This document shows, in pieces, positions 10,437-23,859 of a stretch of 64,000 nt of DNA (the stretch's first letter is position 1; the number at the start of each line of letters is the position of its first letter). Origin of the DNA: Pseudoscleropodium purum. Its lineage: Eukaryota; Streptophyta; Bryopsida; Hypnales; Brachytheciaceae. The notes under the pieces are model-generated. The model worked only from the letters and a program-made list of their open reading frames with translations, ran no database searches and was not told where the DNA came from. A program made the position numbers and the translations under genes. The DNA is taken from the NCBI GenBank assembly GCA_963969395.1, contig OZ017797.1, positions 30,318,001 to 30,382,000 on the forward strand, given 5' to 3'.

Positions 10437-10557
10437 GTACTGCAAAATCTCGCGAGAGTGGCTTGAAGGTGAAGGAGTATGAGTTCCTGTGTCGCAACCT
10501 CAGTGAATATGGATGCTTTGGATTTGGTATCCGTGGGCACATTGATCTCGGTTTCAA
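10437..10557 (+). pseudogene. RPL11: Orphan exon of ribosomal protein uL5 (RPL11)
   Basis: One frame reads [20 protein letters not shown] followed by [15 protein letters not shown]. About three quarters of the residues match the plant 60S protein uL5/RPL11 as I remember it. The block is bounded by CGACAG before 10437 and GTAAGT at 10558, so it resembles a real exon with both splice sites. No other uL5 exon is visible. Substitutions at usually conserved places (QEH to RGH, LRRN to LCRN) suggest decay. It lies 350 bp after the TAF10 blocks, on the same strand. Confidence 0.75.
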
Positions 10558-11533
10558 GTAAGTATCTACTCGGGATTGATTCTGAACCCGTAAAGAAGCA
10601 GATCCGTTGCAAAATAGTCAAACATCATGTCTGAGCTAAGCTTGACTTTTTAAATTGTGTTCTTATATTTTTATTGTAAAATTGTATAACACTATGACCT
10701 ACTCCCTCAGTCCCACTAAAAACCTCCAAAGCGGTTTAGAGTTTGTACCACTAAACCATTCCATTTATTGATTTTGATCATTGAGCAAGCGATCAAGAAT
10801 TCAAATCAGATGTGTATCCACTCCACCCTCCGTTTCACATTGCTTTTTCAACAATCAACAATCAAAATCAATAGTAATAGTTGAAAAATCAAATAATTTT
10901 GATTTTTAAAGTAAAGGTGGAAATTAAATTATCAGTTCTAATATTTATATTAGAAGAATTTGGGATTTTTACCTGAAATCTGGATTCGGTCACTTGGAGC
11001 TTGTAATTGCAATACTTCTTTCAATATTTTGATTTTTTCAAAAATTTGACTGGGCTGGAACAAAAATTTCTTGAGCCTTATTTTCGTAGTTTAAAACATA
11101 TTCCAAATATGGGTATTTTAAAAGTTACAATCAATCAATGTTAACCAAATTGCATCCACTTTTCGGATGCGTGAACTTTTACGGGTTAAGCAACTGAATA
11201 AAGTTATCCTTAATCACATATCCCCCGATCAGTTTCAGCCCTTGTGTCTCGAAAGAACCTAATATCTGAATGTCAAGATTGTCCGAAATAACATTTTTTA
11301 TCCTTGGAAGTTTTGAAAAATCTCCTGTTTTGTGATTTTTAGAGTTCTAAAATTGCTACTAACATTATGTAGAATTTCCTTCGTTTCTCAATTATTGGTC
11401 TACAAATTTATCAAAATTTAGACATGCGTAATAATCATGTGCGAAATTGACCGGTATGTAGGGTAGTATGAATCCAGAGCCCATACCGGTTTGAGACAAG
11501 CATATGACTACTGGCAGAGTCGGAGCTCCAGCG
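10558..11533. other. Spacer upstream of the ATCase gene
   Basis: Mostly AT-rich. It begins with a Stowaway-like terminus (CTCCCTCAGTCCCACTAAAA from 10702, after TA) for which I find no partner terminus. The promoter of the ATCase gene must lie in the last few hundred bases; no clear TATA box was picked out. Confidence 0.45.
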
Positions 11534-14319
11534 ATGGCAATGTCGACTTCCTGCTCCCGTACTGGCTTGGTGTCTTCGCAACTCGCCATCCACGCCAAAA
11601 ATACAGAGTCATTCGGGGCCTCCAGATCGCACTCCTCGTTCGGCCGGTTCTTTCGTTCCACAACCTGCAAGTAAGAAGACTATTTGCCTGTCTTTTAGGA
11701 GATTCTGAAGCTTAGGTTTATAAGGTGATTGTTGTGCATCTTAATTCCGTATAAGAAACTGAGTGATTTGTCGTGTTGCAGATTGCAGTGGCAGGGCATT
11801 GGCATTGAAAGAAGACAGAGAGGAAACCATGTCAAGCTGATTGTGTGCTCTGTTCCTTCAACAAGAGAAACGACCAATATCGAACTGATAAACCGGTTTC
11901 CATTACAAGATGTTCTTGAAGCACAGCAATTCGACAGAGAGCTGCTGACCTCGATCTTTGGGGTGGCAAGAGAAATGGAGGATGTCGAGAGGAATTCACC
12001 TGGATCGCAGCTGTTGAAGGGATACTTGATGGCCACTCTGTTTTATGAGCCTTCGACTCGTACGAGGCTTTCATTTGAATCCGCCATGAAGCGGTTGGGC
12101 GGCGAGGTGCTGACCACTGAAAATGCTCGTGAATTTTCCTCTGCTGCCAAGGGCGAGACTTTGGAAGGTCAGTTTTTATGCCCCTTGTCCTCTTGATGGT
12201 TCCTTGCTTCAGTATTCTTGACCTCCTACTGGATGCCTTTGGAGCTACTTTTGTAGTAGAAGTGCAGGAGTTCAACGAACCTTCACTTGCTCGGTGATGC
12301 GTGAGAGTTTCTTGTCTACATGGTAGCATTCTTATCTTCAATAACGGTTTATGTATCTTCCTCTTTGGATTTGGTTCCAGACAGCATCCGAACAGTGGAG
12401 GGCTATTCAGACATCATTGTGCTAAGGCATTTTGAAAGTGGATCAGCCAAGAAAGCTGCTGCTACAGCAAACATTCCTATCATAAATGCTGGAGATGGTC
12501 CTGGTCAGCATCCAACACAGGTCTGACTTCTAGGATGTACCCCTGATCTTTTTTGCAATTGTTTCTGTCCTGCGTATGTCGGATGCAGAATAGAGTTGAT
12601 TAGTGACTGAATTACAATCTTCAAGATGCTATTCAAATGATGGTATAGTCCTATGATACCTACTTGCACATAAATTCAGCAGAGAAAGAAAATTCATGTT
12701 TACTGCCTCGCCTTGGAAATACAACAAGGAATGATGAGTTTATGGCTATATATGACGCAGGTTTGAACTTTCATTGATGCGGGCAGTTTTTGAACCTGAG
12801 TGAACTGCTGAGCTAAGTGCTCTGCGCACTAAGAATTAAATCAGGACATGCTAAAAGACACCTAATTCTGTTGCTAAGAGTATGGTAATGATACTTAACA
12901 TGTAATGCTAATGATTTCCTCTTCATCTGTAGTATGACCATGTAGTTTTCATTAGCATTAGACGTCTATTTCTAACAGAAGGATATGCTAATTGCTAGAT
13001 GATGGCCGTAGTGATGTAAACAATGAGGTGTACATTCCTCTGAAAGCGTGACATGAAGTATTTGAGAGGAAAGTGGTTAAAATACATTTGTTTTGCACAG
13101 GCACTGCTAGATATGTACACCATCCAACGAGAGCTTGGGCATTTGGACAACATCACAGTGGGACTGGTGGGTGACTTAGCTAATGGACGAACTGCTCGAT
13201 CATTAGCGTATCTGCTCGCGAAGTATGATGGAGTCAAAATATTCTTTGTTGCTCCTGATGTGGTCAAGATGAAGGTACTGTCATTGACCTAATCTCTCTA
13301 CCGCCACTGCACTCAATGCACCACATACTGTGGACCACAATAGTTGTTTTGAGCCACATTAATTTTCACCCACTAAAGTTGCGCACCCGATGTTTTTAGT
13401 GTATGTTTTTGCATATGTAGAATTGCGTTCCGCTCTTGATGGCTTCGTCCTGGCCATCTGTATTTGTGTCGCTTTTTCAGGAACTGGTTTTGGTGTCTTT
13501 CACAGGATGATATCAAGGATCATTTAACAAGCTCTGGAGTCCATTGGGAAGAATCTGCAGACCTGATGAAAGTGGCCTCCAAGTGCGATGTCATCTACCA
13601 AACGCGCATCCAACGTGAGAGATTCGCTGACCGCGTCGACCTCTACAAGGAGGCTCGTGGGAAGTACATTGTGGACACCAAGGTCATGGATGTGTTACCC
13701 AAGCACGGAGTGATCCTCCATCCGCTCCCACGTCTCGATGAAGTCAGTCCCAACTCCTCTGAAATGCTTTTTCGTCCTGTGCATTCTCCCTTGCCTTAGA
13801 CTTTCTCGCTCTATTGCTTCAGAAGGCTGTTTTTGTGTACAGAAGCCCCGTGTCATTTTCTGCACGATTAGCCCCTAGGTGCTAAAAATAGGAAGTTCAC
13901 TTCAGAAGCTAACATTCGATTATTTTAACTGTCAAAACATGCGGGTGTTTCAATTTTTCAAAAACGTAGGGTTCGATTTCATTTTCAAACTGCTCGAGTT
14001 TTTTCCCTTCTGTGAGCTGTCTGATTTTATTTAAACTCTTGTTGATATGGAAGTGGCCACTTTTGGTCAGTTCAGCAATAGGGTTAGGGGGTTAGAAATG
14101 CCCTTATTCTTGGTGAAAATCAAGTTGGTAGTCACTGCTCAACCCGCTATGTGCAATTTGTGTCCACGACAGTTGTTGGGTCCCCTGATGTGGTCTTGTG
14201 TTCCTGGCCAGATAACCGTGGAAGTGGACAGTGATCCTCGAGCTGCGTATTTCCGTCAAGCTAAGAACGGTCTTTTCATTCGGATGGCGTTGCTGAAGTT
14301 GCTTCTTCTCGGTTACTAG
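11534..14319 (+). CDS. PYRB: Aspartate carbamoyltransferase, plastid (six exons)
   Basis: Catalyses carbamoyl phosphate plus L-aspartate to N-carbamoyl aspartate, the committed step of de novo pyrimidine synthesis, in plastids. Exons: 11534-11670, 11782-12167, 12381-12520, 13101-13274, 13506-13742, 14212-14319. All borders are GT-AG and the frame is kept, giving 393 residues; plant enzymes are about 390. The start ATG (GCGATGGC context) opens a Ser/Thr-rich, acid-poor transit peptide, [18 protein letters not shown]. The mature part starts near [12 protein letters not shown]. Carbamoyl-phosphate loop STRTR is at 137-141, HPTQ at 218-221, HPLPR at 351-355, and the aspartate-domain end is [20 protein letters not shown]. 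All expected catalytic motifs are intact. Plant ATCases are stand-alone catalytic trimers inhibited by UMP (family knowledge). Exon 1 is inferred from frame and composition. Confidence 0.95.
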
Positions 14320-16341
14320 GTCTGACGATTGTTGCAGTTTTGATCTTCAGAATGTGAGTGGTGTGATAGTCTTGGATTATAGCAGGGTTTGAGAGTAGCT
14401 CAGCCCTGTGACGGAGAAAATTGAATCGAAGTTCAATTAGTCCAGGAAAAACTCTTGTCCATTTACTAAGTTGATGCATGAGGTTCTCACCAACAATTTT
14501 CATTATTGAGCTCCAACTTCCAGAGCTCCTTGTAATTGTAATTGTGCATACAGAATTGCATCGACTTCAAAGTTGCAACGAATTCCTAGAATCATGTGTA
14601 ACACTACGAAGTTATGGCCAGTGTTGCTGCTTGAGCTGTGACCATCCAAATCCCCCGTTCGGTATTTTTTCTTTATTTTGTGTACAATTTTCTGTAATGC
14701 TAGAAGACAAAATACTTTGTAATTCAATACATCTCGAATGGCAATTCCAAATGATGCGGAAGTAAGTCCATGAACCCTTCCTTGTTGAAAGCATTTTGAC
14801 GGCACTCCCTGTGCCCTCATCAAACTATTATCCAACAGTAGTTGCTATAAACTTTTTGAATAGAAAAAGCTTTGAAATAGTTTTTGAAATAGTTTCTGGT
14901 TCATAAGTCCAAATTTTATGACCTCAAGTTTGTGCGGCTAGGCTAGTTCTAAGTTAGCCTGTGGAATTGGAAAAAAAACTTGTTGCAATTTGGAAAACAT
15001 CATTAAGAAAATAATGAAAAAATCTTTAAAATTTCTATTTTGTGTAAAATATAGAGAAAATAATTGGACTCTATACTTGAAAAAACAATTCAACTTGGGA
15101 ATTGAAAGAAAATAGCCAGTAGAACTTAAAAAACTTCCTACCTTGCCAAGAGCTTCTTGATAGTCCCCCATTTGCCTTTTTAGGCCTACTTTAAATTAAT
15201 CTTCTAATTTCTTGAATGCAAAGTATATTCAAACAATTTTCAATTTATAAGTTTAGATTGTGTGCAACATAGTCTATTTACAAACCTTTTTCAAGAGTTT
15301 TTTGCCATATGTCACATGCTCTAGCATGCCTTATAGTTTGCAACATTTTAAAAAGAACAAAAAGATTAAAAAATTTTTTACCATTATAAGTATTGTGTTT
15401 CAAAATATAAGTAAAGGTTTTAGAAAGCAAGGGCCATGTATAAGAGTCAATAATTTTTTTCATATTGAATTATGAATAATTGTTAAACCTATGAAGGTAC
15501 ATGAACTATCATTAGAAAATCCTTGAAGACGAAGGATGTCTAGCCTTAATTTCATTCAATTTGGACTCCTAGAATAGGAGTGTTCTCTAGAGTCATCAAA
15601 TTTTAGGTGCTTTCATAAATGATAGCAACCACCAAATTGCAACAAAAAGTTTTTAGTAAACACTTGGTTATCCACAAATTGGACTCAAAAAGTGAAAGTT
15701 ATTGAATTATAAAAAAATTCCATTTTAATTAATAGTTAAAATTAAAATTAACTTGATTTAAAATAGAACATTCTCATATAGCTATGAAAAAGAAAGAATG
15801 CATCCAATTGTTTAAGATTTAAAAAACGTAAAGAAAAAAATGGTCAATTCTAGTAGGATTAGTGGAAATATCAATATAAGTGACAACAATCATGTCTACT
15901 AAAAAATTTGTAAATTATTTTACTCCTTTAAACAAGTCATTTGAAACTCAAAAATTCTACATTAATGCAAGGGCAAAGTTATTCAAGGTCACGTTGTTGT
16001 GGTAGCTCTCATCTGTGTCTCCCCTCCAAAAAATTAAAAAAATAAAAATATCATTATTTTGAAATTCACACTAATTTTAAATTAATATGTATTATTGTTG
16101 CTATCTCGATTATTTATTGTAGTTCACAATTGCTATATATTATCAAAAAGAAGGTCTTGTTAGGGGGATAATAATTAAGGACTTGATTTTTTAGGATATA
16201 GGGTATAGCCTCATGCTAGGACTCACAATGGGAGTCATAATATTTGGTTACAAAGGTTTTGGATATTTTATATAATTGTACCCTAAAATAAAAAAGTCTA
16301 TGACATGAGTACACTTATGCAATTGAAGTTCATACTAAACT

Positions 16342-16903
16342 CCCAAGGAGATCACTTAGAGTGTCATTAAAAACTACGTGTGTTAAGATTTTCAACCCTC
16401 TATTTTATGTCCTAAAATTTAAATAAAAAGAAACGAAAAAAAAAATGAGGAGATTCCTCTACTTTGAAAGTTTATATTGTGAATTATTGCTATTTTTATT
16501 TGTTAATTATAATTAGTTACAAATTTTTGAAGAAAAAAGATACACTATAGAGCTGAAAATAGCTTTCACACCCCTATTTTATATAAGAAAAAATTTGCTA
16601 AAAATAACTCTCTTTTGAAAGTTAATTTTCCTTGAATAATGATGCAGTGGTGATCTAAATGTATTTTCTATAAATATTTGAGTTGAAAAACATGCCATTT
16701 CAATTCATTTTTCAACCTCTTTTACAAATCATTTCATAAGTTATTTGAATTGGGAATTTTTGCAATGAAAACTTATAGTCATTCTTAAACTAAGCTCAAA
16801 ATTATAAGTTGAAATCATTGTTTATCAAAAAGTATATAGGGGTCCAAAAAATCACTTTAATGTATGTAGTATGTTTTAGATATACTAAGTGATCTCCCCG
16901 GGA
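16342..16903 (+). mobile_element. MITE-like element, copy 1
   Basis: Bounded by inverted termini with a perfect 13-bp core: GGAGATCACTTAG at 16347-16359 and CTAAGTGATCTCC at 16885-16897. The pairing extends with gaps to TCCC/GGGA. Length is about 560 bp, very AT-rich, with no coding capacity. I see no clear target duplication, so the superfamily is open. Confidence 0.6.
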
Positions 16904-18539
16904 CTATGCTACCTATATTTCTTCTTGTTTTTAATTTTTATAAAGTGTTTGATTTACAATTTTGTTCCAATTTTAATAGATTTTTATTCATTTAGTATAC
17001 GTAGTAATATCATAAAAATATTTTGATGTGTCATAGGAGCAATTAAAATGAACAACTTGAGCAAGGACATTGATTATATCCTTAAAATAAAATTGAAAAG
17101 TAAATTCAAGAAATAATAAACTCAATACACATAATTTGAGTATAAATAGAAAATTTTACAATGTTTGTTTAGAAAATATTGATGATATGGCATACCAAAT
17201 GGATTTGAAATATAAATTCTATCCATCAACATCTAAAATTATACATTCAATTTCTACATGGATTCAATTTTATAGTAAAAATATTTACTAATTATAGGAT
17301 CATAATGCTTGAATTTTATAAAGAAGTATTTTCAACTCTTTCCAAATGGTTAAGTTCCATCTCTTGAACTTTTTATCCCAAAATGTGTATGTCTTACAAC
17401 TTGCATCTCTCCATAACATGTTGAAGAAATAAGTTGGGAGTATATATAAAAAATTCAACAAAAATATTTCATATTCATTCTTGGAAAAAGTAGTAATTAT
17501 GAAAAATTTGATTGAAAATACTACATAGTTAAGAATTTTGTTATAGAATTGAAAAATTGCAATCCCAATAGCTTTAATTTTGTAATAAATAATCTACATC
17601 CTATGTTTTATTTTTCCAATAATATAGAAAATTCAGTTCAAAAAGTCTTCAAAGTTTAATTTTGAATCAAGATTCCATAATTGCCCTCAAACTAAAATTC
17701 CTCATAACTTTTGTCTTGTTAATTGAAATAGAATCATTCAAAGCTTTCAAGTATATGTAAATTTTAGGATGAAGGGTCTCATTTTAGCAAAAGGTGATGG
17801 AAAACATGATCATTCAATGAAAATGAAAATTAAATAACGCTACCAACTAAAGATGACATCTAATAACTAGTTTACAAATGAAAAAAGGCCACACTACTTG
17901 ACATTGGAATCTACATGAAACCTTACTTTGACATTGGACCCCAAAAAATATGTGCTTAGAAAATTAAATGTATACTTAGACATTCTATTTGTGTCCTTCA
18001 AGGATTTGTAGTGCAAATAGTGCCACTTTTTCATCAATCAAAAACATATACTATTGAACATATGGGCTTCAATCCAAACAATAACAAGTCCCAAGAGAGT
18101 GGTCATTATGGCATTGCAAACTTTAAACTAAAGGGCCTTTCATTAGAAAATAACATAGCAAAAACATGATTGTCAATCAAAAATGCAAGTTGGAGAATGC
18201 ATTCAACTATTGAGTGCCTAAGCCTTTTCAAATGTGTTTTTCCTATAAATTAAAAAATTAAAAAAAAAGAGCATGGGCTTATAGTTATGAATCAATTTTT
18301 TTTCAAAATCTAACCATATAGATGTTTAAAGAGCTTCTTTATTAGTATCCATACCAGTTGAGTGTGAAATTGTATAGGAATTTTAAGATTGTAACAAGAG
18401 AAATTTTCTTACCTTATTTTTAGTATGCTACCCTTCCTCACAATGTTCAAAAAATTTGCATATAAGAATTCTTTTGGATTGGAGGTAACATGGACAATTA
18501 AAAATTATGTTAGCATATTAAAATGTACTTCTGAATACC

Positions 18540-19460
18540 TTAACCTCTAAAGGTCGAAGACTATGTTTTCACCAAAACTACCCCAAAACTACCAATTCTA
18601 ATACAAGTACCAAAAATTTAAATGAAAAAACATTTTTGGACATATCTAACCGTAGTATCTTGTAGTAAGCTTGTTTGAAAACATGTGGAAAAAAATTTAG
18701 AAATTTCCACCATATAGATTGCAAGATATTAGCATTTGAAGTGACAAGTTTCCTTTTTTGGCCCTACGAAAATCCGGGCAGCTGCACTTTAGAAGGATGA
18801 AAAAATGTCCAAAATGGTGGTTATTCTTTGAATTAATTTTTCAATTCAAGTTGTCTACATGCTTGAAAAATTTTAGATCATTTGAAATAATAAAACATAT
18901 ATGAAAAAAATAGTAAGTAGAAAGGAGTATAGGATGATTCAAAATACTAAATTGTTAACAATTTATTTATGGAATTGAAAAATGCCAATCCCAATGGTTG
19001 TAATGTTTTAATAAATAATCTACATGCAATATTTTTATTTTTTTCCAAAAATATTGAAAATTGATTTAAATAAAGGATTTCAAAGTTTATTTTAGAGTAG
19101 GGATTCTATAATGACCTGTAAACTCCTACAAACTAATTTTTCTCATAACTTTTGACTCATTGATCAAAATGGAATGATTCAAAGCTTTCCAAGTATATAA
19201 AAATCAAAAGAACCAATTTCAAATTTTAATTTCCTAAAAAAATGATTTTTAAAGAAGTTTCTTTTGTTGTCCGGGTTGCCCATCAAGCAAGAGAAGTACA
19301 TATCATGCATTAACTTTTTAACCATGAAATCAAAAGTTCTGAAAAAATTTTAGCCTTAAAGATACTCTTTGGGCATATGTTGTATTAAAATTTTAGCAAA
19401 AGAAAATAAGAACTCCATTCGTAGTGAGTTGCCCAAAATTTCTACGTTGCCAACAAACGC
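18540..19460 (+). repeat. Dispersed repeat family R1, copy in plus orientation
   Basis: About 900 bp recurring, reverse-complemented, at 46470-47400. Shared blocks include GATTGCAAGATATTAGCAT, AAAATGTCCAAAAT, CAAGTTGTCTACATGCTTGA and TTCAAAGCTTT. Part of the unit also recurs at 17480-17780. No open frame or termini were recognised, so its class is unknown. Confidence 0.65.
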
Positions 19461-19869
19461 AATTTGGGTGTTTAGGGGTTAAGTTCAAATGAAGAGCTAT
19501 CAAACTCATTTCACAATCCACCTTCAATTGTTGAAATGCAATTTTTTTGATAAGTAGAAATCTCAAATAATTCCAAATCAACACTTGCAAATTTAAATTT
19601 TCAATAGTGAAAACCATGAAAATACATTACTCTTTCCATTGAGACCATTTTCAAAACAAATGGATAAGTATACTTTTTTTAATTTCAAAATCAAGTAAAA
19701 TTGGCAAGCTTTACACTTTCACTAATGGTACATATGTGCCTCCAAGGACCCTTCAAAAATCAAATATTTACCTTTTTCAGTTAAAAATAAAAATTTCTAA
19801 TAATTAACCTTCAATATTTTTTGTAAATTTTTCTTAAAAAACCAAAGGAATTTAACTACCTATATGCCT

Positions 19870-20430
19870 TGGGGAATGCAGTCATTGGGTAGAATAGCAA
19901 TATATGAGCAAACAAGTGGTTTCTAATAAACAATAATTTCAACCTAAAATTTTGAGCTTTGTTTAATAATGACTATAGGTTCCTATTGCCAATATTTTGA
20001 ACTCAAATAAAATTATGAAATGATTTCTAGAGGAAGTTGAAAATGAACTAAAATGGCATGTTTTTCAACTCAAATAATTATAGAGAACACATTTAGATGA
20101 ACATTGAATCATCATTCAACTCAAAATGAGCTTTCAACAGAGAGTTATTTTTAGGAATTTTTTGTTCATTTTTTAGACAAATTTTGTTTATATAATATAG
20201 GGGTGTGAAAGTTATTTTTCAATTCTAAAGTGTATCTTTTTACTTCAAAAATTTGTAACTAATTATTATTAACAAATAAAAATATCAATAATTCAAAACA
20301 TAAACTTTCAAAGTAGAAAAATCTTTTCATATTTTATTTATTTATTTGTATTTAAAATTCAAAAAGTATATAGAGGGACCAAAGTTTTGTTTGCTCATGG
20401 TTTCTAATGAACACTCTAAGTGAACCCCCT
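19870..20430 (-). mobile_element. MITE-like element, copy 2 (inverted)
   Basis: Diverged reverse-oriented relative of the element at 16342-16903. Shared blocks include CTTAGAGTGTTCATTA on minus, the stretch around ACCCCTATATTATATAA on minus, and AAAAACATGCCATTT on minus. Its right terminus retains CTCTAAGTGAACCCCCTGAG; the left terminus has decayed. Ends are approximate. Confidence 0.55.
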
Positions 20431-23400
20431 GAGTTATATGCAGATGAGTTGAAATTTTGGATTGACCATATATGGTCATTTAGATAGTTAGAGGTCAATG
20501 TAGCCAATTCACAATGATATCTAAAAGTGATTTAAAGGTAAATAAGGGCTACACTACTTGTTAACTACATAAGAGCTAAAAGGCCTTTTAAATATTAGAG
20601 TTCTAATAGCTTATACGCATACCTTGGAGATCTTTTAATTGCAAGTAATTTTATCCTATAAATAGGAAATTTTTCACATAATTATTTTATATGGTGATTA
20701 GATTCAACATTCCCTAAAGTCCCATTGTCTCGTCAAAGGACAAAATGGATTTAAGGCAAGTTCTTATGAGCTCAATTTTTTGTAAATTTTTTTGAAATTT
20801 TCTTATAAGATAGAGAAACTTATTAGCTTTTCAGAAAGGTAATTTTTTTTTTCAATTGGTGCTTGGGAGCAAAAGTTATACCATAATAAACGGACAAAAT
20901 GAAATCCACAAAAACTTGCAATAATTTTTTTTCTTCATAGATAGTATATCTATCTACATGGAAAACTTTGATTCCTTCCATTTGGATTTCAATGATGTGA
21001 AAGTTATGGAGCATCTTGTTTTGTGGGCAATTAGAGAATTTTATGGAAAATATATATTACTATAGGATTTGTTTTTGAGTTCAATTTCACATATTTTCAA
21101 AATAAAAAATTCCACAAGCAAATGTAATTTTGATTGTTAGAACAATCTCACTATTGGGATTAGAGTGCTTTAATTCTAATCTAGAGCTATTTATGATTTC
21201 ATTTTTCCCTCTATCACTTACTTTCTTCTACTTAATAATTTCTTAAAGAAAGAAAATCACATTATTTAAAAAAAATTTATTTTTTCATATTTTCAATTCA
21301 ATTCTTCATGATAAAAAAAATTTCATTCGAAATCTATATTGAAAATTTTTAAATTAAGAAGATTCAAAGTCTCATAAACTAGTTAGCAATGTTGCCAAAA
21401 ATATGATTTCTCACTTTGAACACATTTATCTTGCAATCTATGTGGTCAAAGTGTCTAAATTTTTTTTCCATACATTTTCTACCTAGTTTACTAATAGATC
21501 CTATGGTTAGATATGCAAGAAATAACATTTTTGAATTTTTTTTTCATTTTGCACTAGAAATAGTATTGGTGAGCAATTTTTAACCCCAAAAAAGGCTTGA
21601 GGACTCTAGGAGATAAATATGATTCAAGAAATGCCCAGAAATTTTAAAAAAAAAATTATAATATATTTTTGGAAAAAACAATATCTCAAAATTTATATAA
21701 TGTATTTTTAGAAATATTTTTGTCAACAACTACTAGCCCCTAAGCGCTCAAGTGACCATTTTTTGGTCGTTGCCCGATTTCAAGCAAAATTTTCAAGCAG
21801 AAAAAAACTTTTTTCAAATTTTTTTTTTGGTAATAGATTTGGGTTGTCTTTCAGTATTTATATTCAAAACTAAGATTGCTATGATTAGTCAAAAATTATA
21901 AGAGAAATAGCACAAAGAGTTTAGATTTGCCTAGTGTTGAAAAACTTGCTATTTTGAGAAAGTGTTGGTGTTCTCATTACTAGATCTTATGCGTTTTTTT
22001 ACAAATCAATAGAAACCACAATCTTGACCAATAAAAAAAATTCAAATGCTAAATAGAGAAATTGTATTTTGGATGAATTTTTGAAGTTATATCTTCAAAA
22101 TTCATTTGAAGGGAATCTAAAAGTATTTTATAATTGCAACCATATGGATACTTTCTATTTTTTATACTTCACATTATCTTTGGTGACGCAAACTTCAAAA
22201 AAGTTATAGAAATTATATTTTACAACACATTTGTGTTTTGTCCAAACCCCTTGGACTTTTAGGGGCTAGATATGGTAATCTTCAATTTTTGTGGGAGAAC
22301 TTATTATCATTAGTATGATTTTTATCCTATATATGAAAGAACATTCAAATATGGGCAAAATGATGCTTTATTTACAAGAGTACTTTTCATTGCTACATAT
22401 TATGTGTGTTGGACTATTACAAAGGGTCAAGCTAAGGTATACACTCCTTAAACTACTACTTTTTTTTTTTGTCTTAGATAGCTTGGTGGTCAAATTTATA
22501 AAATTTTGATGTGAAATTATTTGCCTCCTTAAGAAAAACCTCATTTAGGTTTTGTATTGTTGAAAGCATTGGATACTTATTCATGCCACTAAATTCCCCT
22601 TAAACAAGTCATCCTTGAAGGAAAAGATGCTTCAACTTTCATTAATTGCCTCAAAGAACTCTTCAACTCCCATTAGTTGTTCTAAAGAGCTTGTGGTGAT
22701 TTTTAGAGACTTAGTGACTTTTTTGCCACCTTTCTTTGCTCCTTTTAAGATACTTAGTTGATGGGATAAAATAGATAGAAGTGGAATTATATGTCTCTAC
22801 CTTAAAGTATCTCCACTTATCCTAGAAACATGCTTAAAGGCTAGGGAAATGATTAGTGAAAGATTTTTGTACTCCAACAACACTAGGTTTGCTCTAATGT
22901 TCTTCCAACCCCACCTTCCCAACTTTATAGCTCACCAAATCTACTAATTTTGTTGGGGGCATGGAAGGGCACACCAAAATATATTGCATCTAATTTTTGT
23001 TTACTATGACATTTTGATTTTATTGTACAATTCAAAGTAGTAGATGAGGTCAAAAGAGAAGTGGCTAATATGGAGTTGCTTATAGGAGAATAAGATAAAG
23101 TACCCAATTCTAAACCAAATGGGAGCAAGCTCATTGTGGGCTATATTATGTTAAATGTGTATATTTCAGAACTTGAATGTACACCACTAACATAATGTAG
23201 TCCACAATGGATATAAGATTGTTAACCAATTGAATCTTCACCTCCGGTTGAGGTATAATTTGCCTCTAGATACTTGGAGGAAATTCAGTTTTAAATTGAC
23301 TTTCATCATTGGCCAAGTGGTAAAACTTGTGTCTAGATTCAGTACTGACAAAGTACTTTGTGTCAAATGGAATTAAACTTCAGCGAATGTAGAATGTAGG

Positions 23401-23603
23401 GCATGAGTTTTTGTTTTTTTATTGCAATAGAATTTTCAGAATGGGTTTCAAAATTACAAGCACTATTAAGCACTTTTATGGTAAGTTTTCATGCAAAAAG
23501 CTTCCACTTTGGGAGAGAAAAAGGGGACCCTCTAGCGTTGGTTAACAATGTTATCAACTTGCTCCTATTTGGTTTGAAATGGGGTAGTTTACCTTATATG
23601 GTA

Positions 23604-23855
23604 CTCCCTCTGTCCCAAAATGATTGTTCACAATTTTATTGATATTTTTTTGAGTTAATTTCATTAATCATATTGTAAAAAACATAATTAAGAAAGGTTC
23701 CAAAGTTTAAATCACTAAATTCAGTGAAGAACTTCACATGTGTTCATTGCAACCTAAATACAATTATCTACAAAAAGAATATTTTTTTGACCTACTCGAA
23801 ACAACCTTAAAGAAACATGACTTTGAAGTAAACAATCATTTGGGGACGGTGGGAG
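23604..23855. mobile_element. Stowaway-type MITE (Tc1/mariner)
   Basis: 252 bp with terminal inverted repeats CTCCCTCTGTCCCAAAATGA and, at the right end, a complement that matches in 24 of 28 positions. It is flanked by the TA duplication typical of Stowaway (23602-23603 and 23856-23857). No coding capacity; it would have been mobilised by a mariner-like transposase in trans. It lies about 670 bp before the SNM1 start codon. Confidence 0.9.
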
Positions 23856-23859
23856 TAAT

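Larger units (their letters stand above)
14320..23601. other. AT-rich intergenic repeat tract
   Basis: Over 9 kb without a gene I can support. It contains the inverted element pair at 16342-16903 and 19870-20430, copies of dispersed family R1 (17480-17780, 18540-19460, and a weaker one near 21380-21600), and long A and T runs. Open frames here are short and of repeat-like composition. At the right end an inverted duplicate pair (about 23090-23133 and 23556-23600) is cut by the Stowaway insertion. Confidence 0.6.

Noticed and set aside
10702..10735. Second Stowaway element
   Set aside because: The left terminus looks right (TA then CTCCCTCAGTCCC) but no matching right terminus was found; at most a truncated copy.
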